Source: DASUVM01 sp963704675
Lineage (GTDB): Bacteria > Patescibacteriota > Saccharimonadia > Saccharimonadales > Saccharimonadaceae
DNA: 64,000 nt
Assembly: GCA_963704675.1 (NCBI GenBank)
Contig: OY969928.1
Span: forward strand, 124,001 to 188,000
Direction of reading: 5' to 3'
Notes under the pieces: generated by a model
Databases searched by the model: none
Told to the model about the DNA's origin: nothing
What the model saw: only the letters and a program-made list of their open reading frames with translations
Made by a program: the position numbers and the translations under genes
Shown here: one piece after another, positions 31,534 to 41,695 of the stretch
How the letters are laid out: each line of letters starts with the position of its first letter
Position numbering within the stretch: position 1 is the stretch's first letter

Positions 31534-34008
31534 ATGATGCCTCGGGGTGATTTTATCGACTTCAACGAGTTCCTAACCGATAATGCACGCTCAAGCCTAC
31601 AACGGGCTGAGTCAATCGCTCGCAATCTCGGCAGCGTTTATATTGGTACTGAACATATTTTGCTTGGTGTGTTAAGCCAAGGAGAATCTATCGGCGCAAA
31701 GTTACTTGAAAAAGTAGGCGTCACACTTGATCGTGCTCGCTTAGCGCTCAATTTAACACCAAAAGCGTTAGTTATTAACACTGGTGCTCGAGGGCTTAGT
31801 GAGACCGCAAAACTCACACTTCGCATGAGCTGGGATGTCGCACAAGAGTTTAGCCAAGACTTCTGTGGAACTGAGCACATTCTTTTCAGCATCCTAACTC
31901 AAAAGAATGCACGTGCCACCGTTTTATTGCGTGACATGGGTGTTGATATTGATGAGTTGGTGAGCGAACTTGAACAATATCTTAATCGTCAACAGTCTGA
32001 ATACGAACTTGAAACCGAAACCAAAAAGAATAGCCGTCGCCGTAAATCAGGTGGCATGCTTGATAAATTTGGCATTGATCTCACCGATAGAGCCCGAGCA
32101 GGCGAGCTTGATCCCGTGATTGGTCGTACAACGCAAATTAAGCGTATGGTTACCGTGCTTGGCCGGCGTACAAAAAATAATCCAGTTCTCATAGGTGAAC
32201 CAGGGGTGGGTAAAACGGCTATTGCAGAAGGTTTAGCGCAAGCAATCGCGAAAGAAGACGTACCCGAGCACCTACTAGAAGCTCGTATAGTGGCGCTCGA
32301 CCTAGCCGCTATGATCGCAGGTACGAAATATAGAGGTGAGTTTGAAGAGCGCTTGAAGAAATTGCTTGAAGAAGTTATTAACGACAAAAACCTTATTGTA
32401 TTTATTGATGAACTACACTTATTGGTTGGTGCCGGTGCCGCCGAGGGTGCGATAGATGCCGCCAACATGCTGAAACCTGCACTTGCGAGGGGCCAAATGC
32501 GCTTAATTGGCGCAACGACGCTTGATGAATATCGTCGAAATATCGAAAAAGATGCAGCCTTAGAGCGCCGCTTCCAAACTATTATGGTACCGGAGCCAAC
32601 CATTGAAGAGGCGATTGCTATCGTGAAGGGCTTGAAGCATTATTATGAAATGCATCATGGTGTTGCTATTGATGATACCGTCGCCACCGAGGCAGTACGC
32701 ATGGCAAGCCGTTATATCTCTGAGCGATATCTTCCAGATAAGGCCATCGATGTTATTGACGAAACTGCGGCGCACGTTCGAGTAGAGCGGGGCAAGGTGA
32801 ATGGTGAAATTCGTCGTTTACAACGAGAAATGAAGATTGTATCAACTCGTATGGAAGAGGCTGTCGAGGCCGAAAACTATGAAAAAGCGGCCATTTACAA
32901 AACCCGTATGAGTCGTATCGAACACAAGCTTAGCGAGCTTAGTGAAAAGCAGCGTAAACGTCAAAAGCTTCGAATGAAGCTTGAAGATGTTGCTGAAACA
33001 GTTGCTCGCGCAACCGGTATCCCGGTTAACCAAATGGTCCGTCAAGAAGCTAACTTCTTAAAAGATCTCGAAAAACATTTGCGTCAGTTTGTACTTGGTC
33101 AAGATGCTGCGATTGAAGCGGTGGCACGAGCAATTCGGCGTAACCGTGTAGGTTTAGGCCCAAATTCACGACCTATTGGTTCATTCATCTTTCTTGGCCC
33201 AACTGGGGTGGGTAAAACAGAGCTTGCTCGCGTATTAGCGCGCGAAGTATTCGGTAAAAGCGACGCCCTTATTAAGATTGACATGAGTGAGTTTAGTGAA
33301 CGACACACGAGCGCCCGATTAGTCGGTGCGCCTGCAGGTTACGTGGGTTATGATGATGACGGCCAGTTAACTGAAAAAATCCGCCGCCGTCCATACAGCG
33401 TCGTATTGTTTGATGAAATCGAAAAAGCACACCCAGATGTTCTCAATATGCTCTTGCAGATTCTTGAAGACGGCCATTTAACTGACGCAAAAGGCCGACG
33501 TGTTGATTTCACAAATACAATCGTCATTTTAACGAGTAACCTCGGAGCCGAAAAAATGCAGCGTGAAGCTCAATTTGGTTTTCAGGTTAGCTCAGCTAAA
33601 GATGAAGACAAGCTGCAAAACTTACACGAGCAGCATGAACAAGCTGCACTCGAAGACTTACGTGATGCACTGCGCCCAGAGCTTTTGAATCGTTTCGATA
33701 AGATTATTGTCTTTAAGGCATTGACTAAAAAAGATGCATTAAATATTTTGAAGCTACAGATTGATGAGTTAAACGAGCGGCTTGCCAGGCGTCATCTGGG
33801 GGTGTCAGTTTTGCCAACAGCTCGTCATATTTTACTCGAAGAAGGTTACGATGCACTCAATGGCGTACGGCCCTTGCGCCGGGTTGTCCAGGACTTAGTT
33901 GAAGATACCGTTGCCGAAGGCGTACTCGATGGCTCTTACAAGGCCGGCGATGTCATTCGCGTTGGTACAAGTAAAGGTAAGTTGACGTTCGCTATTGAAC
34001 AGCGCTAA
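31534..34008 (+). CDS. clpC: Clp protease ATP-binding subunit (ClpC type)
   Basis: Hexameric AAA+ unfoldase that feeds ClpP or remodels aggregates. 824 aa. Two Clp_N repeats (GTEHILLGVLSQGESIG and GTEHILFSILTQKNARA), AAA-1 with Walker A GEPGVGKT (about residue 225), a UVR/middle domain (EAENYEKAAIYKTRMSRIE, about 450) that places it with ClpC rather than ClpB, and AAA-2 with Walker A GPTGVGKT (about 555) and the C-terminal D2-small domain. No clear ClpP-binding (I/L/V)GF loop could be confirmed by eye in AAA-2, so pairing with ClpP is likely but not proven. ATG 31534 or 31537. Heat-shock controlled through CIRCE. Confidence 0.95.
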   Translation: MMPRGDFIDFNEFLTDNARSSLQRAESIARNLGSVYIGTEHILLGVLSQGESIGAKLLEKVGVTLDRARLALNLTPKALVINTGARGLSETAKLTLRMSWDVAQEFSQDFCGTEHILFSILTQKNARATVLLRDMGVDIDELVSELEQYLNRQQSEYELETETKKNSRRRKSGGMLDKFGIDLTDRARAGELDPVIGRTTQIKRMVTVLGRRTKNNPVLIGEPGVGKTAIAEGLAQAIAKEDVPEHLLEARIVALDLAAMIAGTKYRGEFEERLKKLLEEVINDKNLIVFIDELHLLVGAGAAEGAIDAANMLKPALARGQMRLIGATTLDEYRRNIEKDAALERRFQTIMVPEPTIEEAIAIVKGLKHYYEMHHGVAIDDTVATEAVRMASRYISERYLPDKAIDVIDETAAHVRVERGKVNGEIRRLQREMKIVSTRMEEAVEAENYEKAAIYKTRMSRIEHKLSELSEKQRKRQKLRMKLEDVAETVARATGIPVNQMVRQEANFLKDLEKHLRQFVLGQDAAIEAVARAIRRNRVGLGPNSRPIGSFIFLGPTGVGKTELARVLAREVFGKSDALIKIDMSEFSERHTSARLVGAPAGYVGYDDDGQLTEKIRRRPYSVVLFDEIEKAHPDVLNMLLQILEDGHLTDAKGRRVDFTNTIVILTSNLGAEKMQREAQFGFQVSSAKDEDKLQNLHEQHEQAALEDLRDALRPELLNRFDKIIVFKALTKKDALNILKLQIDELNERLARRHLGVSVLPTARHILLEEGYDALNGVRPLRRVVQDLVEDTVAEGVLDGSYKAGDVIRVGTSKGKLTFAIEQR

Positions 34009-34178
34009 GCTTGAAAGTATGCAGCATAGAACCTATCTCAAAACCTCCTTTCTACTGCGAACCCTTCTGACAGCCTGCGCCAGTTTTGTTCGTCATCATA
34101 ACTGTCACTACACTTCCTTACAAGAACTATTAAACCAGACTCGTCAGAAAAGTTTTCGTAAACGAAAGGAATCTTGAG

Positions 34179-35186
34179 ATGGGTTCTAATATCTCTGAGC
34201 GACCTCACATTGCCCGTCGGCTCTTTAGTCTTTTGTTCTCTGTTTTACTCCTTGGGCTTGCTGCCTGGGTATTCTTTAATCGACAAACACTTTATGACTG
34301 GTATATTCTTTCAGGGTATACACCACCGCCTGAAATTGCTCAATTAGCATCTAATACTCACATGAGTGAGCTTGGAAAGCAACGTTTTTATGTCAATAAA
34401 CCCGAACTTCGTGGCAAAGACACCTTTAGCCAAGGTTGCCAGCAAGTTGGCGACGAAAAGAGTAATGTACTCGGTTGTTTTACAGGCGAAAAAATTTATA
34501 TTTATAACGTCATTGACCCACGTTTGGTTGGTGTCAAGGAAGTAACCGCGGCGCATGAAATGCTTCACTCAGTCTATATGCGCCTTGATCGTGGTGAAAA
34601 AAGCCGTATAAATAGCCTGCTTCAAAAGCAGCTCGATACCTTCACAGCACCCCATATCAAAGAACTCATAGAAATTTATAACCGGCTAGAGCCAGGTGAA
34701 ATGCTAAATGAAATGCACTCCATTTTAGCCACCGAGCAAACGAATATCTTACCGGAGCTAGCAGATTATTATCGGCAATTCTTTACTGATCGTCAAAAAA
34801 TTGTCGAGTTTGCCAATGACTATCGAAGTGTTTTCGAATCACTAAAGCAACAGCAAAACGAACTTCTTAACGAATTAAACGCACTTGCTGATCAAATTAA
34901 TAATTCAACCGCAAGTCTTAATAACGATATTCAGGAATTAAATGCGGCAGTAGGAGTATTTAATAATGCCGCTTCAAGTGGCAGCATGACGGGTGATGAC
35001 TTTGAGCGTCGTCGCAATGAATTACAGGTTGAAAAGGATACAATTAATAGCCGTATTAAACAAAATAGTGCCCTAAGAGCTGACTATGAACAAAAACGTC
35101 AAGCATACGAAGCACTAGCACTAGATTCGGCAAACTTACAAAAGAGTATCGATAGTCGACCAGAAACGCCTGAAGCGGTACAATAA
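34179..35186 (+). CDS. Membrane-anchored protein with HExxH motif and coiled coil
   Basis: 335 aa. One N-terminal membrane helix (about residues 13-33), then an extracytoplasmic part. VTAAHEMLHSVYMRL at about residue 125 contains HEMLH, the zinc-binding HExxH of metallopeptidases; a downstream third ligand is not certain. Residues 200-325 form a long coiled coil (NELLNELNALADQINN and following). Two cysteines near 88 and 99 (GCQQVGDEKSN, LGCFTG) may be disulfide-bonded. AAAGGAA precedes ATG 34179. First gene of a unit with radA and the PIN-TRAM gene (gaps of 8 and 10 nt). A surface protease is plausible, not demonstrated. Confidence 0.7.
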   Translation: MGSNISERPHIARRLFSLLFSVLLLGLAAWVFFNRQTLYDWYILSGYTPPPEIAQLASNTHMSELGKQRFYVNKPELRGKDTFSQGCQQVGDEKSNVLGCFTGEKIYIYNVIDPRLVGVKEVTAAHEMLHSVYMRLDRGEKSRINSLLQKQLDTFTAPHIKELIEIYNRLEPGEMLNEMHSILATEQTNILPELADYYRQFFTDRQKIVEFANDYRSVFESLKQQQNELLNELNALADQINNSTASLNNDIQELNAAVGVFNNAASSGSMTGDDFERRRNELQVEKDTINSRIKQNSALRADYEQKRQAYEALALDSANLQKSIDSRPETPEAVQ

Positions 35187-35194
35187 GAGACAAT

Positions 35195-36547
35195 ATGGCA
35201 AAAAATAAAACACGTTTTGTGTGCCAGCAATGTGGCACTAGTTATAGTAAGTGGACTGGTCGTTGTGAGAACTGTAGCGCGTGGAATAGTTTAGTTGAAC
35301 AAGTCGCCGAAACACCGAGTGGCGCTGCAGCAGTATTTCGCTCAGCCGGCTCAAGGCTTAAGACAGCGCATTTAAAGGATGCGCTTGATGAAACCGGCCT
35401 TCGGCGTACCTCAACAACAATTATTGATCTCGACGAGGTTTTAGGTGGCGGTATAGTCGACGGTAGTGTTGTGCTCATTGCTGGGCAACCTGGCATAGGC
35501 AAAAGCACCATATTGTCTCAAGTCGCGGCCGCTATTGGTACGAAAGAAAAGGTGCTTTACGTCAGTGGCGAAGAGTCAACTGCGCAGATTGCCGGCCGTG
35601 TCGCACGTCTCAAGCTACCTCACGAGACGTTAGAGCTAGTCAGTACAACTTCAGCAGATGATGTTGCCGTAACAGTACGAGAAGGCGGTTACCGATTGGT
35701 AGTGATTGATTCAATTCAAACTATTGCCATGAATGAGCTTTCGTCGGCACCAGGCTCGGTCAGCCAAATTACAAATGCTGCAAATTTGCTGATTCAAGCC
35801 GCGAAACAATCAGGCACCGCACTTTTGCTCGTTGGTCATGTTACCAAAGAGGGCTCAATTGCAGGTCCGAAAGTGCTCGAGCATTTGGTCGATGTAGTAC
35901 TTTCGATCGAAGGTGATCGTTACGGAGGCTTTAAGGTGCTGCGAGCAGTTAAAAACCGATATGGATCTACTGCTGAAGCGGCAGTACTCGACATGACCGA
36001 CGAAGGCTTAGTGCCAGTTAAAAATCCCTCGGCAGCGCTTCTTGCTGAACGGCAAAATGCTGATGGCTCGATTATATTAGCCACTATGGAGGGCAATCGG
36101 CCATTGCTTGTTGAGATTCAAGCGCTCGTCAACAAGACGCATTTTGGTTATCCAAAACGAACTGCCTCTGGTTTCGATTTAAATCGCTTAAACTTACTTA
36201 TTGCTGTTTTAGAACGTCGCACTAAATTGCAGCTATCTGAAAGTGATGTTTATGTTAACGTTGTCGGGGGTATGCGCCTGCAAGATCCAGGTGCCGACTT
36301 GGCAGTGTGTATGGCCATTGCTAGTGCCGCCGCCGAGAGACAATTAGCGGATGATGTGATAGTATTTGGAGAAGTTGGGTTATCTGGCGAAATACGTTCG
36401 GTTATAGGTGCAGAAAAACGTCTTAGTGAGGCCAAAAAACTTGGCTTTCAAAAGGCTATCACACCAAAAGTAAAAACAAAAAATAATTTATCAGAACCCA
36501 TTGCCACTTTACGTGAGGCATTAGTCAATTATTTACAAAAGAAATAG
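35195..36547 (+). CDS. radA: DNA repair protein RadA
   Basis: RecA-like branch-migration helicase of homologous recombination and fork repair. 450 aa. N-terminal C4 zinc finger (CQQCGTSYSKWTGRCENC, residues about 10-27), Walker A AGQPGIGKST (about 95), the RadA-specific KNRYGST motif (about 250) and a Lon-protease-like C-terminal domain (NVVGGMRLQDPGADLAV, about 350) without its protease Ser-Lys pair. Close spacing to both neighbours indicates an operon. Confidence 0.97.
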   Translation: MAKNKTRFVCQQCGTSYSKWTGRCENCSAWNSLVEQVAETPSGAAAVFRSAGSRLKTAHLKDALDETGLRRTSTTIIDLDEVLGGGIVDGSVVLIAGQPGIGKSTILSQVAAAIGTKEKVLYVSGEESTAQIAGRVARLKLPHETLELVSTTSADDVAVTVREGGYRLVVIDSIQTIAMNELSSAPGSVSQITNAANLLIQAAKQSGTALLLVGHVTKEGSIAGPKVLEHLVDVVLSIEGDRYGGFKVLRAVKNRYGSTAEAAVLDMTDEGLVPVKNPSAALLAERQNADGSIILATMEGNRPLLVEIQALVNKTHFGYPKRTASGFDLNRLNLLIAVLERRTKLQLSESDVYVNVVGGMRLQDPGADLAVCMAIASAAAERQLADDVIVFGEVGLSGEIRSVIGAEKRLSEAKKLGFQKAITPKVKTKNNLSEPIATLREALVNYLQKK

Positions 36548-36557
36548 GATTTTTTAA

Positions 36558-37418
36558 ATGAATGAATTATCAATTATTATTGTGCTTATCGTTATAGCGC
36601 TTTTGCAATTAACAACACTCTACGGACTTCGTGATCGTCACCCTAAGCACCGTCGTGTATCAGTTGTATTAGACACTTGTGCGCTTATTGATGGCCGAGT
36701 GAAAGAACTGGTACGAACCGGTTTCATAGATGCACAACTTATTATTCCGCAGCGCGTCATTGATGAATTGCAATATCTTGCCGATCATGGAGATGCGCAT
36801 AAACGCTCTCGTGCTCGTTTTGGCCTAGATGTTGTCCAAGAAATCCAAGCCGTAGCTTCAACAGATGTTCTTATTTTGCACGACAACCTTGATCGTCGCC
36901 TAGAAACAGATACAGCCTTGATAGATATTGCCAAAAAACAAGGCTCTCAGCTATATACAACTGACTATAACCTCAATAAAGTGGCTCGTATCAAGGGAGT
37001 GAGTGTGTTAAATGTTAATGAGTTAGCCCACGCACTGAGACCACTTCGTTTGCCTGGTGAAACAATTGAAGTCAAAGTTGTTCAAAAAGGCGCGTCGAAT
37101 GCTCAGGGTGTTGGCTACCTTGAGGATGGTACAATGGCGGTTATTGAAAATACTGCTCATAAGATTGGCCAAAGAGTAACGGCTCGTGTTGATCGAATGT
37201 TGCAAACCGAAGCCGGAAAGATGGTGTTTGCAAAGTTAGAAGGCAATAACATAGCCTCAACAGCAAACAGTAAAACTCTAAGTTCTAAAAATATTAATAA
37301 AAGTATCGATCAGCAAACCATCCCGCAAACAAAGCTTCAACCACAAAAAGCAGCTAAAGATCCGCGCCGAGCTCATAAAAAACCCAAAAAACGTGCGCCT
37401 TCAAGCGTTGATCGCTAA
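36558..37418 (+). CDS. PIN-TRAM domain protein (YacL-like)
   Basis: 286 aa. Short hydrophobic N-terminus (IIIVLIVIALLQLTTLYGL) acting as a membrane anchor, then a PIN nuclease domain (SVVLDTCALIDGRVKELV, with conserved Asp; later LETDTALIDIAKK and YTTDYNLNKVA carrying the other acidic ligands) and a TRAM domain (LPGETIEVKVVQKGASNAQG to about residue 235). The C-terminal 50 residues are basic and disordered (DPRRAHKKPKKRAPSS). The family sits beside radA in many Gram-positive genomes, often with a longer membrane region. Likely an RNase; substrate unknown. Confidence 0.9.
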   Translation: MNELSIIIVLIVIALLQLTTLYGLRDRHPKHRRVSVVLDTCALIDGRVKELVRTGFIDAQLIIPQRVIDELQYLADHGDAHKRSRARFGLDVVQEIQAVASTDVLILHDNLDRRLETDTALIDIAKKQGSQLYTTDYNLNKVARIKGVSVLNVNELAHALRPLRLPGETIEVKVVQKGASNAQGVGYLEDGTMAVIENTAHKIGQRVTARVDRMLQTEAGKMVFAKLEGNNIASTANSKTLSSKNINKSIDQQTIPQTKLQPQKAAKDPRRAHKKPKKRAPSSVDR

Positions 37419-37437
37419 ACGCGTTGTTGTTACTTTT

Positions 37438-40221
37438 TTAAAATGAGTTAGCAAATTGGTGGCGCACTGATCGCCAGTTATTGGGTGACGAACGCTGATT
37501 ATCGTTCGTCGCTACTGTCACACTTTGTTGTTCTGAGAATGTACCATCATAAAGGGCCGCATCAATGACTATGGCAGTAATAGTAATACTGCCATTGCCG
37601 GTTGCTGTATACGGGATACTATATTCACCGCTGCCGCTTGCACCAACACTACCTATAGCCTGACCATTGACGGCAAATTCGACAGATTGAAGTGTATTAG
37701 TGCCTTGTGTCACAGAAGCGGTTAATCTATAAGCGCCACTACCAGATCCAGTTGGTTGAGCGGTAATGTTTGTAACAAATGGTTTTGCATCTTCGCAGCG
37801 GTGGCGATCGTCATCGGCATTCGCATCAAAGCCGTCAGGTGCTACAAGAGTTTGTTTGTTATTGGTAGGGTCAACTATTTTTTGAACTATTATTTCCTGC
37901 TTAGCACGCTCAGGAGTACATTGAGTAGCCTTTTTCTTGCTAATTTTGTCAAACATCATCTTTACACCATCAGCATCTTGAGGTTTCTGATACCAAGAAG
38001 GCCAAATATCTTTACGGCCGTTGACACTTAGCTCTTTAATGCCAGCAGGGCGCCCAAACCAGTCATTTGCTTTATACTTTCCCTCGGCTACATAAACATC
38101 TTTATGTACGCCTGCCATGTAATCATTGACGGCGCGGCGTACAGGACTGCTGTCGCTACCGGTACCAATTGGGCCACCGTCATGACGACCAGACCAAACG
38201 GCCGTCGCCACCTTCGTTGAATAGCTTAACATCCATTGATCAAGTGCTTTGCCTTTGCCGTTATCACTCGTACCTGTCTTTGAGGCGGTCTTTACGTCAG
38301 GAACAACAAACCCATAGCCTCGGCCGCTTGAGCCGAACACTTTTTGGCGGGCATTGACATCGCCCAAGGCGTCTGAAATCATGTAAGCGATTTGCGGGTC
38401 AAGCACCTGTTTTGATTCGTCCTTCCACTGCTTTAAGGTTTGACCTTGTGCATTTTTAACATCTAATACATAACCGACAGGCTTTGCCACACCACCGCGA
38501 GCAAAAGTGGCAAAAGCATTCGCATGTTCGATAGGCCGCGCTAAACAACCACCACCAATTGCCGCAGATAAACCTGGTGTTTCAACATTTTTACAAAATG
38601 ATGCATCACCGGCTTCACGAGCTGTTTCAATTACATTATCGACGCCAGCGATGTGCATCGCTTGAACAGCAACAGTATTAAGTGAATTGCCGAGCGCTTC
38701 ACGAATCGTTACTGACCCGTAATATCTGCCGGTAAAGTTTTTTAATTCACACTGGGGGTCTGTATTACCGCGGCAGTAGATATCTTTAATATTTCGATCT
38801 TGAAATACCGAACCGGGGCCATAATTAACACCAGGGCGTTGCTTAAAAAGTGTTGCATAATCGAACGGTTTAATGCTTGAGCCTGGTTGTAGCTCAGCGG
38901 TTGCATAGTTAGTTTGCCCATTAATACTTGTGTCATTGAAGTCGACACTACCCACCATAGCAATCACTTGACCAGTTTCGACATCAACCGATGAGAGGCT
39001 CATGTTGTCGATGTCATTGCCGCCACTACGGAAGTTTTTACGAGCAGCCTGTACAGCGGCTTCAGCGCTATTTTGAGCACGAATATCGAGTGTTGTCTTA
39101 ATGGTCAAACCGCCATCGCCCATGACTTTCGAACCAAACTCTTTTTCAAGCCCAGATTTAACAGCCAATACGAAGTGAGGTGCCTTCATATTGGCCGTGC
39201 TTGAAGTGAGCGGTAATATCTTTGACTGCAGGGTTGGCACGTCGGGGTATTCTTTGAGAGCTTCAGTAGCTTGCTGCTTAGTAATATAATCTTGTTCAAG
39301 CATGTTATTAATAACGACTTTTTGGCGGTTCAAGAGTGCCTGGTTGCAGCCTTCGGTTTGTGCGTAAGGATTATAGCAACCGGGCGATTGTGGAATAGCT
39401 GCTAAAAGGGCGGCCTGTGCAACACTCAAACTCTTCGGTTCAACACCAAAGTAGGCACGAGATGCCGCCGCAACACCGTTACGTGGGCCGCCGTAGGGTA
39501 CTTGATTCAAATAAAGATTTAAAATTTGATCTTTGCTATACATGCGCTCAACTTCGATCGCAAGAATTGCTTCTTTAATTTTACGCATATAACCTGCAAT
39601 ACCTGAACGCGTACCCGCCTCTTCGTCGGTAAAGAATACTTTGCGTACAAGCTGCTGCGTCAGTGTTGAAGCACCTTGAGTTTCACCACCTCCGGCATTA
39701 TTGAAAACCGAGCGGGCAATGCCAGTAAAACTAATACCGCCATGTTTATAAAAATCTTTATCTTCAATAGCAATTGTAGCATGTCGCATCGTGTCATTGA
39801 TATCTTTGGCATCAACAACAATCTTATAGTCACCGCCGCCATTGTCTTCCCATAATAATTGACCATTACGGTCAACATATTTCGTAACAGTGGTTTGTAC
39901 GCGCTTTGCAAGTTCTTCAGGACGAATGGCATCGAGATCTTTTCGGATATAGGCAAAAACACCAGCAGCAAGAATGGCAAGTACTAATACGGCAACACCG
40001 ACAATTTTAAGCGCCATAATACCACCTTCACGGCTAAACCAGTATTTTACAACTCGCTTAGGATGCAGACGATATAAAAGCCGCTTTACTGGATGTTTTG
40101 GGAGCGTGGCAAGATACTCGGCTTTACGACGAGCTCGCGCATCAACTTTCGCCTTACGCTTATTAGAGAGGTTAGAGTACACGCGTAGCGTCCCATTGCC
40201 TCGAGCAGACTTTTTCGCCAT
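37438..40221 (-). CDS. Class A penicillin-binding protein (transglycosylase/transpeptidase)
   Basis: Polymerises and crosslinks peptidoglycan at the outer face of the membrane. 927 aa. Basic cytoplasmic N-terminus of about 70 residues, membrane helix (IVGVAVLVLAILAAGVFAYI), GT51 domain with ATIAIEDKDFYKHGGISFTG (catalytic Glu) and QGASTLTQQLVRK. The transpeptidase domain has the active Ser in GSSIKPF, the SxN box GNSLNTVAV and the KTG box ASKTGTSDNGKG. A Big/Ig-like beta domain (SVEFAVNGQAIGSVGASGSG) ends the protein. GGAGG precedes the ATG. The organism therefore makes its own wall even though much of its metabolism is reduced. Confidence 0.96.
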   Translation of the reverse strand: MAKKSARGNGTLRVYSNLSNKRKAKVDARARRKAEYLATLPKHPVKRLLYRLHPKRVVKYWFSREGGIMALKIVGVAVLVLAILAAGVFAYIRKDLDAIRPEELAKRVQTTVTKYVDRNGQLLWEDNGGGDYKIVVDAKDINDTMRHATIAIEDKDFYKHGGISFTGIARSVFNNAGGGETQGASTLTQQLVRKVFFTDEEAGTRSGIAGYMRKIKEAILAIEVERMYSKDQILNLYLNQVPYGGPRNGVAAASRAYFGVEPKSLSVAQAALLAAIPQSPGCYNPYAQTEGCNQALLNRQKVVINNMLEQDYITKQQATEALKEYPDVPTLQSKILPLTSSTANMKAPHFVLAVKSGLEKEFGSKVMGDGGLTIKTTLDIRAQNSAEAAVQAARKNFRSGGNDIDNMSLSSVDVETGQVIAMVGSVDFNDTSINGQTNYATAELQPGSSIKPFDYATLFKQRPGVNYGPGSVFQDRNIKDIYCRGNTDPQCELKNFTGRYYGSVTIREALGNSLNTVAVQAMHIAGVDNVIETAREAGDASFCKNVETPGLSAAIGGGCLARPIEHANAFATFARGGVAKPVGYVLDVKNAQGQTLKQWKDESKQVLDPQIAYMISDALGDVNARQKVFGSSGRGYGFVVPDVKTASKTGTSDNGKGKALDQWMLSYSTKVATAVWSGRHDGGPIGTGSDSSPVRRAVNDYMAGVHKDVYVAEGKYKANDWFGRPAGIKELSVNGRKDIWPSWYQKPQDADGVKMMFDKISKKKATQCTPERAKQEIIVQKIVDPTNNKQTLVAPDGFDANADDDRHRCEDAKPFVTNITAQPTGSGSGAYRLTASVTQGTNTLQSVEFAVNGQAIGSVGASGSGEYSIPYTATGNGSITITAIVIDAALYDGTFSEQQSVTVATNDNQRSSPNNWRSVRHQFANSF

Positions 40222-40465
40222 CTAATTTTATTCCTCCAGAAAATGAATAATCTTTAGCATTATAGCATCCGGTGTGTCGTATTTGAAAGTTCATAAAGTA
40301 CTTTATGGATGGCAAATTTGGTTAAAGCAGGAATGTATAAGGCTACCGAACTTGAATTTCAAGGCCTCCACTTTTCGAGTTATCACATTCGCAATGTATT
40401 TGGTGGCGAGTGTGAACCAGACTACTACCAACAAATCCTCGAGAGAAAAGTTGTATTAATAATGT

Positions 40466-40471
40466 TATACT
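40466..40471 (+). promoter_or_regulatory. -10 box of tyrS; mRNA probably leaderless
   Basis: TATACT, then six bases (GGGCCC) and the ATG at 40478. No Shine-Dalgarno. Confidence 0.6.
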
Positions 40472-40477
40472 GGGCCC

Positions 40478-41695
40478 ATGACATTATCCGAAGAGCTCAA
40501 ATGGCGTGGTTTTATAAACCAAACAACCATCGATGACCTAACTGAACTTGATTCAAAGCAGTGGACCTTTTACCATGGCTTTGATGCTTCAAGCGATTCA
40601 CAAACTATTGGTAATTTAGCCGCCATGATGCTTGATCTCGTATTCGTGCGCCATGGCCATCAAGCAATTTTATTAGCAGGCGGCGCAACCAGTCTCATTG
40701 GTGACCCTGGCGGCAAAAACGAAGAACGGCCCCTGCAAGCAGAAGAGACTATCCGCCACAACGTAGCACAGGCAGAAGAACAATTGCGTCATATTATGCG
40801 CGGTCATGAATTTAAAATGGTTAATAACATTGATTGGTATCAATCGATGAGCGTTATTGAGTTCCTCAGAGATATTGGCAAGCATTTTGGAATGAGCACG
40901 CTTGTTAGTCGTGATTATATTCAAAAACGCATTGGTGAAGGTGGTGCCGGTATGAGTTTTACTGAATTTAGCTACACCTTGCTGCAGGGATATGACTTTT
41001 TACATCTATTTGATAACTATGGCTGCACACTCCAGTTAGCGGGCGCTGATCAATGGGGAAATAGCCTTTCTGGTATCGACCTTATTCGTAAAGCCCGCGG
41101 TAAAGAAGCGCATGTTATAACCTTGCCACTCATTATCAATAAAGCAACTGGTAAAAAGTTTGGTAAAAGCGAAGCTGGTGCTGTGTGGCTTGATGAAGCC
41201 AAAACAAGTGTATATAAATTCTATCAATTTTGGCTCAATGTCGACGATGAAGGTGTCATTGATTATTTAAAGATTTACACAACACTCTCAAAAGAAGAAA
41301 TTGACAACCTTGAAGCGATAACCAAAACTGATCCTCAGAAGCGAACTGCTCAGAAAACGCTCGCTTATGAAGTCACAAAACTGGTGCACAGCGAAGAGCG
41401 AGTACGAAATATCATAAAGGTGACTGATGTATTATTCAGTCAACAGCCAGTGTCGGATCTAAGCGAGCAAGAACTAAGTGACCTAGCAGTTGAAATACCC
41501 ACAGCTCAAGCGGGTGAGAGCATCGCACAGACGCTTCTAGCGACTGGCCTTGTGAGTTCACTGAGTGATGCAACCCGGCTCATAAAGAGCGGCGGCGTCT
41601 CAATAAATGGCAAAAAAGTGACAAGCGACAGTTTGATTAATGAGACACCTAGTTTACTTAAAAAAGGCAAAAATAGTTTTTGCTTAATTCGTTAG
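40478..41695 (+). CDS. tyrS: Tyrosyl-tRNA synthetase
   Basis: Charges tRNA(Tyr). 405 aa. Class I Rossmann fold: TFYHGFDASSDSQTIGNL (HIGH region is degenerate, with SQTIGN in place), GGATSLIGDPGGKN, LQGYDFLHLFDNYGCTLQLAGADQWGN split over the Tyr pocket (Asp and Gln ligands), and the KMSKS equivalent KKFGKSEAG. The last 65 residues are an S4 RNA-binding domain (TRLIKSGGVSINGKKVTSDS). Leaderless-type promoter. Overlaps the 3' end of the convergent 41684 gene by 12 bp. Confidence 0.97.
   Translation: MTLSEELKWRGFINQTTIDDLTELDSKQWTFYHGFDASSDSQTIGNLAAMMLDLVFVRHGHQAILLAGGATSLIGDPGGKNEERPLQAEETIRHNVAQAEEQLRHIMRGHEFKMVNNIDWYQSMSVIEFLRDIGKHFGMSTLVSRDYIQKRIGEGGAGMSFTEFSYTLLQGYDFLHLFDNYGCTLQLAGADQWGNSLSGIDLIRKARGKEAHVITLPLIINKATGKKFGKSEAGAVWLDEAKTSVYKFYQFWLNVDDEGVIDYLKIYTTLSKEEIDNLEAITKTDPQKRTAQKTLAYEVTKLVHSEERVRNIIKVTDVLFSQQPVSDLSEQELSDLAVEIPTAQAGESIAQTLLATGLVSSLSDATRLIKSGGVSINGKKVTSDSLINETPSLLKKGKNSFCLIR

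Noticed and set aside
33995..34177. 60-codon ORF between clpC and the HExxH protein gene
   Set aside because: TTG start inside the end of clpC, no ribosome site, composition not coding-like.
40309..40536. ORF of 75 codons overlapping the start of tyrS
   Set aside because: It contains the tyrS -10 box and its 3' third is out-of-frame tyrS sequence; no Shine-Dalgarno. The first 50 codons look mildly protein-like and could be a gene remnant, but this is not enough to list it.
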